Source of the DNA: Ampelocalamus luodianensis
Lineage: Eukaryota; Streptophyta; Magnoliopsida; Poales; Poaceae
Length of the DNA stretch: 64,000 bases
Assembly (NCBI GenBank): GCA_036346255.1
Contig: CM070639.1
Location: forward strand, 30,596,165-30,660,164
Direction of reading: 5' to 3'
Part shown: positions 58,261-64,000 of the stretch, piece by piece
Layout: each line of letters begins with the position of its first letter
Numbering within the stretch: position 1 is the first letter of the stretch
The notes under the pieces: generated by a model
Databases searched by the model: none
What the model was told of the DNA's origin: nothing
The model's input: the letters and a program-made list of their open reading frames with translations, nothing else
Program-made: the position numbers and the translations under genes

Positions 58261-58860
58261 AAGGTATAGTACAAAACCTACCAAAGGCATTGGTAGGGAA
58301 TGAAGGACATCTTCCGATACCTCCAAGGAAGCAAAGAACTTGGTCTGTTCTACAGAAAGAACCAAGACCTTTATATGACTGGCTATGCAGATAACTGCAC
58401 TGTAGGATCCGCATACAGCCAAATTGCAAACAGGCTATGAACTCCTATGTGGTGGAACTGCAATTCCATAGAAAACGTCTAAGCAGAGTCTTGTATCGAC
58501 TTCAACGAACCACTCGGAAATAATAGCACTGTACGAGGCCTTACGAGATTGTGTTTGACTTCGACGGATGATTCACCACATCCAGCAGTCATGTGGGTTG
58601 AATACCGCTCTAACCCCCACTATTATCTATGAAGATAAATGCAGCTTGTGTTGCACAAGTACAGATGTTTTATGTGAAGAATTCTCTCACAAAGCATATC
58701 AGCCCCAAGTTCTTCTATGCTCATGAATTGCAAAAGATGAACATATTTAAAGTACTGCATACTAAGTCGTGTGAGAATCTTGCAGATTTATTCACTAAGT
58801 CTCTTCTAGTGTCTAACATTGAAAGATGCATACGTGAATTGGAATGATGAGACTTAGAGA
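58261..58860 (+). pseudogene. Copia RNase H region
   Basis: A frame at 58629-58847 reads KINAACVAQVQ, TKHISPKFFYAHELQK and SCENLADLFTKSL, the standard C-terminal RNase H signature of copia elements. Upstream, GRSLQQDKNPYRS and an RPGIAFAVNLLARYSTKP piece (58085-58275) precede it in other frames. Confidence 0.87.
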
Positions 58861-59146
58861 AGTGCAGAATTCAGGGGGAGAACCTTCACGAACTCATTAT
58901 TAAAGCTTGATCATGAAGATCGAGTACCCAAAGAATAAATCCAGGAGATTAAATGAAATTGGGTGGATTGTACTCTTTTTCCCTTGACGAGTTTTCCTGA
59001 AGTTTCTCGGCTAAGATTTTTAATGAGGCAATTCGTGCATCACAGCAGAACGTGTATCATGTACTCTTTCTCCAAATTTTTCCCACTGGGTTTTTATAGA
59101 GTTTTGACGAGGCATAGACATGAAGGATGAGTGCCCAAGGGGGAGT

Positions 59147-59155
59147 GTTAAGAAA
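59147..59155 (+). promoter_or_regulatory. Polypurine tract of the copia element
   Basis: AAGGGGGAG directly precedes the 3' LTR start TGTTAAG. Confidence 0.88.
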
Positions 59156-59418
59156 CCGGGCCCAGAACCAAGAGTCCTGGCCCAAGGTGGGCTCCTCATC
59201 CCAAACCCTAGCAGGGTCGTAGCCTATAAATAGGGGGTGCTATTCATTGTAAATGATTGATCGATGGATGAAGGAATAAAGAGAAGCAAGAAGTCCCCCT
59301 ACATCTCTGTGTTCTATCTCTTATTATGTTCTTGTTGTTCATGCATTGTTCTTACGATTCTACGCTTGTCTACGAGGTAATCGCTCGGACTGGACTCGCT
59401 AGCGACGGTTCCTCAATA
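59156..59418 (+). repeat. 3' LTR of the copia element
   Basis: A 263-bp LTR with an intact TATA box (CTATAAATAGGGGG, about 59224-59237) and the end CCTCAATA. The normal terminal CA has become TA. Confidence 0.9.
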
Positions 59419-60154
59419 GGGAGGAGGGTCATGTACTCATGTCGACGCGTTTTCCTTGGCCTTCGGATGCTGCTACAGTATTACTCCCGCGGCACTGTCC
59501 TAATGGGTTCAGATGTGCTGGCTTCGGTCTTTACGTGTAGTTGTCTCGCGAGGGCTTCATGGTCTTCCTTGCCCCTTTCTCGCTGTCTGCCTCTCTTCTC
59601 CCCTCCCCATCCTTCTCTTGTTGTTCGGTGCTCTAGGGTTGGACAGCCGGCGTCGGTAGTGATAGTGTGGTTGGTTGCACTTGCAAAACAGGTGATTCGG
59701 TGATAGAGACATTTAGTTTGCAGATCTAGTCGCCCCGGCTCCTCCTCCCCTCTTCCCCACCACCGCCACCCCAACCCCAGTGCGGTTGCCTCACTATCTC
59801 CCCTCCTCCTTCACCGTCCTTCCCTCCCCCCTCCCTCCTTCGTAGTGACGGTGGTGGCAGTAAGAGCATCTTTCCTCCTCTTCACCACGAATATCCGCAA
59901 GTCCGGTGCCATATTCCACCGCAACGCCCATCAGATCAAACACTGGTTCGAGGAGGACACCGCCTCTACCGCACCTAGGTAAATATCGCCAACCACACAA
60001 GTCCCTTTCTCCTTTCTTGATTGGTTGCTTGCCTGCTTGCTGTTGTTCTTTCTACTAAGTCCACGGTTTGGGTTTGAGAGTTTTTTCAGAAACGAGGGGA
60101 AAATTGGGCATATGGTGGGTGATGCACTTCTCCTATTTTCTGATTCTTGGAGCA
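59419..60154. other. Sequence displaced upstream of the SET gene; possible exon
   Basis: This continues the original flank of the SET-domain gene beyond the copia insertion. A plus-strand C-rich segment (59780-59980) ends in a frame reading RKSGAIFHRNAHQIKHWFEE. A GTAAAT splice donor follows at about 59982 and then T-rich, intron-like sequence. I do not recognise a family for this peptide. It may be a first exon of another gene, a gene fragment, or chance. Confidence 0.35.
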
Positions 60155-60384
60155 TGTAGAGAGGCTACTACGTCAGAAATATGCCGACGATGGTGAATGA
60201 AATGAAGTTAGTTCTTGTAGGAAGATGAATATTGTGTAATGGATGATTGTATTGAGACTTGAGGGCGGTTTATATAGAGTACAAGGCTTGAAGGGCAAGA
60301 AGTCTCTCCTAGAGATAAGGTTCGTAACACGAGATTACAAATCCTAAACTACCAAATATAGAGATATGACAATATACTCTAACA
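60155..60384 (-). mobile_element. Copia LTR 'J', 3' LTR of a truncated element
   Basis: On the minus strand the LTR starts TGTTAGAGTATATTG, has a TATA box in CTCTATATAAACC (about 60265-60281), and ends GTAGCCTCTCTACA. A polypurine tract GCGGGGGGA precedes it. A short internal remnant, including a second CATCCCCCCGCA copy at 60481, follows on the forward strand to about 60735. No coding domain of this element remains. Confidence 0.75.
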
Positions 60385-60736
60385 TCCCCCCGCAGTCGTA
60401 GCGGTAGCGTCGCAGACAGCAGGAGCGTCGCAGACGGTTAGACTGGAGAGGAAGCCAAAGTTGGGGAACCATCAGACTGACATCCCCCCGCAATCGCAGT
60501 GGGAGCGTCGGGGACTGCTGTGGCGTCGCGGACGTAGTGACTGTAGAGGGAACCGACGAGTTTGCTCAAGATAATGATAGCCCTTTGTTGCAGTGGTAGC
60601 CGAGAGCGAGGTGACCATGGTCGTAGCCGTGGAGGAGGAAGCCATGTTGAGGTAGCTGGTGTCGAGGTTGTCGCTATGGTCGTGGTAGTGGAGTTGATGT
60701 GGAGGAGGACGTGGCCGAGGTCGGTGAAGAGGTCGC

Positions 60737-61177
60737 CTGGCTTATTTCTATCAGAAGGAGAGCGAATGAAATTGAAATCTCCAATCAATCCCATCAGGCA
60801 TTTGTATGTTGTGCAACCATGAGATGAAATTACTTTTAGCTTCAGGCTGGCAGGGGCCATACAAGTTAGTAAGGATCCAGTTATCATTAGATTGAATGCT
60901 TGTAAATTGTACTGACAGTCTGACACTGCATAGTCATTTTGGAACACAAGCTGACCTTCAAACAAAGATTCAACCCAAGCCACTAAGACACCTGAACCAC
61001 CAACTGATGGCAAGTAAACAAACTTATTAAATCTCCTTGGGCAAAAATTCCTGAGGTATGCTGAGTCCAAATGCTCCCTTTGTTTCTTGTAAACAGATAA
61101 TAAAACAAACCACTCTCCTCAATTTTATTACTTATTGCCCTCCATTTTTTGTTTTAAACCCCTAACATTCCACGTTA
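60737..61177 (-). pseudogene. LINE endonuclease fragment
   Basis: Minus-strand frames read TWNVRGLKQK (about 61140-61175), KIEESGLFYYL, then FCPRRFNKFVYLPSVGGSG (60985-61045), LFEGQLVFQNDYAVS and GDFNFIRSPSDRNKPGD (60738-60795). These are motifs of the apurinic-type endonuclease at the N-terminus of plant LINE ORF2, including N-V-R-G and G-D-F-N. The enzyme nicks target DNA for insertion. Only about 440 bp remain, with two or more frameshifts; reverse transcriptase is absent. It is cut off on the right by LTR D. Confidence 0.85.
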
Positions 61178-61768
61178 AATGTGGGGACCCCGGTAATTAT
61201 CTCCATGAGACCAAGATTAGACAAGGTCTTGGGGACATAATCACGGTCTCCGGTAAATGAATTCCAATTTAACTCTATCCAAGTGAGAGGCTTAACCGAA
61301 TACTAGAGCCTCAACGATCATGCGCGCTGCTCCCTTGCGAGCGCTACATGATTGTCGATTCTCTTTCGATTCGAAGCACTACACTTAGTGAGTTAAATGG
61401 GGATTCATCAACAACGAGTATAACTTATATTGGCTCCCAAGATCAACGACCAATATACTCATACCCTCATCCAACGTTGATTACATCCATACAACGCATA
61501 CAATAAGAGATTAAAAAGACATACTGCATAATAGTTAAGGTCTACAGCTTATTACATACGGTAATCGCCAAATTCGAGTAAAGTATCAAGTAGCAGCGGA
61601 AGCAATTAAATAAAGCAAAAGACCAGTAGTGGTATGCCCATCACCCATCGGCAACCGACTGGGGGTTAAATGATAGCACACTACTCATTAGTGTCACCCA
61701 AGTCGACACTAGCGAGATCGTCATACTCATAATCTTCGTCACCTGAAAAGGCCAGCAAACATCTAGCT

Positions 61769-61784
61769 GAGTACAAGTGTACTC
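61769..61784. repeat. Inverted repeat GAGTAC-n4-GTACTC in LTR D
   Basis: A hairpin equivalent to those at 9721, 34837 and 42147, with a four-base loop. Confidence 0.8.
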
Positions 61785-62129
61785 GCAAGTCTTACACAAA
61801 TAAAAATAGTTATGCATAAGGGTCATTCAAAGGATGGCTCATATTGGTTTAGTTTTGCGGAAAAGGACGCAACAATTAACATCCTACACATACTAGTTTT
61901 TCATGTACCCATTTAAAAATCAGATTTGAAGTAGAAGTAAAACATGTAGTAAAGCATTTCAGTAATAAACAATTGAATCATACAAAGACCAAAGTGGCAG
62001 CCCACTTTGATGTACTAAACACATGAACATCAAGTTCATGACGAATACCAAGTTCAACCACAATTTTAATTAAAAGTCTAACAATAAGCAGCCACAAATT
62101 TCAAGCGATCGTCCATAGCGTGGACACGG

Positions 62130-62141
62130 CTATTCGAATAG
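62130..62141. repeat. Palindrome CTATTCGAATAG in LTR D
   Basis: A perfect copy of the 12-bp palindrome. In the minus sense it is followed by CCGTGTCCACG, comparable to CCTCGTCC in LTR F. Confidence 0.85.
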
Positions 62142-64000
62142 ATTAATACCTGCGGGTGTACTACTTACCCACACGACTTGATTTGCCCGTAAGCCTCCAG
62201 AGGCCTCCAAATAGCACACTTCCTATGGTATGCCGTAGGGTGAATCAAGATACAATCATTTTCAGCAAGAAAGCCCTATTGAGCTAAGTCCCCCTTGTGA
62301 GATGGTTCCTTGCCTAGTACAAGCGTCCGATAGCACTTGCTAGGGGGCTCACAAGTTATATTGGAAATACTGATGCAATCAAAACAAAAGAATTGGTGCT
62401 CCTTTGCACACTATAAAGGATTACATCGGCTCCTCAAAGAACATAGGATTTCACGGTCGCTATGCCCTTACACCACCAAGGACTTAACACAATAAAACCC
62501 TCCCCTACTTAACCATACGGCTCCCAACCGCGTGTGGCAAAGACGAGTGTTGCTTGAACGATGAGGTACCCAAAGTTCGGTCCTCAATTGTCCAAACAAG
62601 TCCTTCCACTTACCCAATGCTCGTGCACAAAGCACCATCACTAACCAACACTTGTCCGGACCAAATCTCATTTAAAAATGACAAAGTTTAACTCATAAAA
62701 CAGCTACAAAGATCTGAAGTAAAAACATAAAGTAAGAGTTGTGTGTATCCCAAAACCGCCGGGTTATTCCCGACGATCGAACTACCGTATCTAGACTTGC
62801 ATGGTTAAGCAATTCTACAACCCATAATTCACACATCCTATCTTAAGCATATAGGAGTTGGCATAATTCAAGATTAACCTCAAGCATAGGACATATCTAA
62901 ACTACACATCACAAAAATATTGACATAATCAAAATAGCATGCAAGCAATTATCATTGCACTAACTTAACCAAAGCGGGATCAAATATGATGCAAAAGAAA
63001 GTTCAAATGATGCTTTCCTTGCTGGTACAGATAGCTGCTCGCTCTCGATGGCGTAAGTGTCGATATCAATATGCTCGGGATCTATATAATTATAACATCA
63101 AATAAATACCGAGAAAACAACTCAAAAATCAAAATGCTCAAAAATGCATGATTTTTCTACAGTAGTTAGGTCATGATTTTAAATGATTTACAGTGAAAGA
63201 ATTATTTCATTTTGATTTAGTATATGAAAGTTATAATGGCTTGAGTTTCAGATTTCAATAAGCCGTCATTATGTAATTTAATTATGAAGTGATTTTTTTT
63301 TAGAATAGTGGTGGGGTAAAGGATTACATAGGTAAATAGGTAATATTAATACAAGTTCAGAATAGTTGAGTTTGTCCCATTTGGAGTTCTTATGATTTAG
63401 TTATTGATTTTCAAAGTTATCAGCCTTTTATAGTATAAAAATAATGGAGTTAAAGATTATATTCTCCCAAAATAGTTTCTGTGACAAAGGTAATATGGAG
63501 ACCATTTTTAGAATTAATTTCACCAAAAATGAAAATTATCAAAAGTGGTCTCACTGGTTTTGGAGTTCCCAATATTTACTTATGTATTTTTAAAGGTTTG
63601 AGTTCTTTTTCTATTGTAAGAATAATGGTTTTAATGGGTAAATCTCCAAATAATACTTTCGGCTACAGAGACATGCTTGAAACCAATTTTCATATAAAGT
63701 TCAGTAGAAATGTAAACTCTCAGAAGTGGTTTCATTAAGTTTGGAGTTGAGATGAAATAGTTATGCATTTCTAAAGTTATTCTTAATTTTTAGTGTATAT
63801 ATAAACTGATTTCGAATTTCATAATGTAATTGCTACTTTATCTACCGAAGCATGTGCTAGCCACAGTCACTGACGGGCGGGACCAGTGAATAGTGTGTTT
63901 TCTAATTTAACTCAGATTTTAACTGCGTACTGACAGATGGGGCCCCTTGTTAGTAGGCCGGCTCACAGGACTTGGTCCACGCACACCTGCGCGCGGCGTA

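Larger units (their letters stand above)
52397..59418 (+). mobile_element. Ty1/copia retrotransposon, decayed
   Basis: The 5' LTR (52397-52667) and 3' LTR (59156-59418) start TGTTAAGAAAC. The interior order is protease, integrase, reverse transcriptase, RNase H, as in copia elements. The presumed target duplication is GGAAG (52392-52396) against GGGAG (59419-59423), one mismatch. Short LTRs, the leader CGTTATCAGCAC and protein motifs resemble the Bianca group of grass copia elements; this is an inference from recall. All frames are broken by many stops. It lies just upstream of the SET-domain gene in the opposite orientation. Confidence 0.9.
61180..64000 (-). mobile_element. Long gypsy-type LTR 'D', runs off the window
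   Basis: The forward strand starts TGTGGGGACCCCGG, the inverted form of an LTR end like GGGTCTCACA of F. In the minus sense the order matches LTR F: a CTATTCGAATAG palindrome (62130-62141), GAGTAC-n4-GTACTC (61769-61784), then the end. The part after 63100 contains U3-like sequence with GGGGCCCC and TGACTGTGG motifs. More than 2.8 kb is present, so it is as long as F. No coding domain is seen; short frames here are not convincing. Confidence 0.65.

Noticed and set aside
63481..63738. Plus-strand frame of 85 codons near the right edge
   Set aside because: AT-rich U3/U5-type sequence of LTR D with repeated TTTGGAGTT phrases; no domain.

Overview
The window looks like repeat-dense intergenic DNA from a grass (Poaceae) nuclear genome. 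The reasons are long Ty3/gypsy LTRs starting TGTAATATCCC and ending GTGTTACA, a CACTA transposon with CACTACTAG ends, and one spliced nuclear gene whose first exon is far more GC-rich than the rest, as is usual in grasses. I see no bacterial or organellar genes and no CRISPR array. Species cannot be decided from the sequence alone.

Left and centre (1-46025) form a nest of retrotransposons. A non-coding gypsy derivative ('B', minus strand, 5' LTR 39070-41720) is cut into four pieces (about 10115-10483, 20109-20952, 35274-36178, 38288-39069). The guests are: T, a complete minus-strand chromodomain-type gypsy element (10484-20108, duplication CCTTT); F, a very long LTR without an internal domain (20953-35273, duplication CAACA); and S, a solo LTR (36179-38287, duplication CATTA). 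F is itself interrupted by A, a tandem LTR-internal-LTR-internal gypsy array (24357-33723). Further left, another F-like LTR (E, 1944 to about 10114) carries a tandem duplication of about 515 bp, one copy of which holds a CACTA transposon (3313-7902). The CACTA appears to have picked up an exon of a cytochrome c oxidase subunit 6a gene. To the right of B lie pieces of another gypsy element (41721-46025) with an F-box gene fragment.

Right part (46026-64000): the only host gene I can assemble is a minus-strand, 11-exon gene of the plastid Rubisco large-subunit methyltransferase-like SET family (47548-52207, about 508 residues). It has an apparent one-base frameshift in exon 1. A decayed Ty1/copia element (52397-59418) sits 190 bp upstream of its start codon. 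Beyond it are a copia LTR (60155-60384), a LINE endonuclease fragment (about 60737-61177) and another F/D-type long LTR that runs off the window.

The most unusual signal is a phased array of short, near-perfect hairpins at about the same relative place in LTRs T, G, A, S and B. Stems differ between copies while remaining self-complementary. Two further palindromes (CTATTCGAATAG and GAGTAC-n-GTACTC) recur in LTRs E, F, D and the fragment at 41721. All retroelement reading frames are broken, so none looks autonomous as written.
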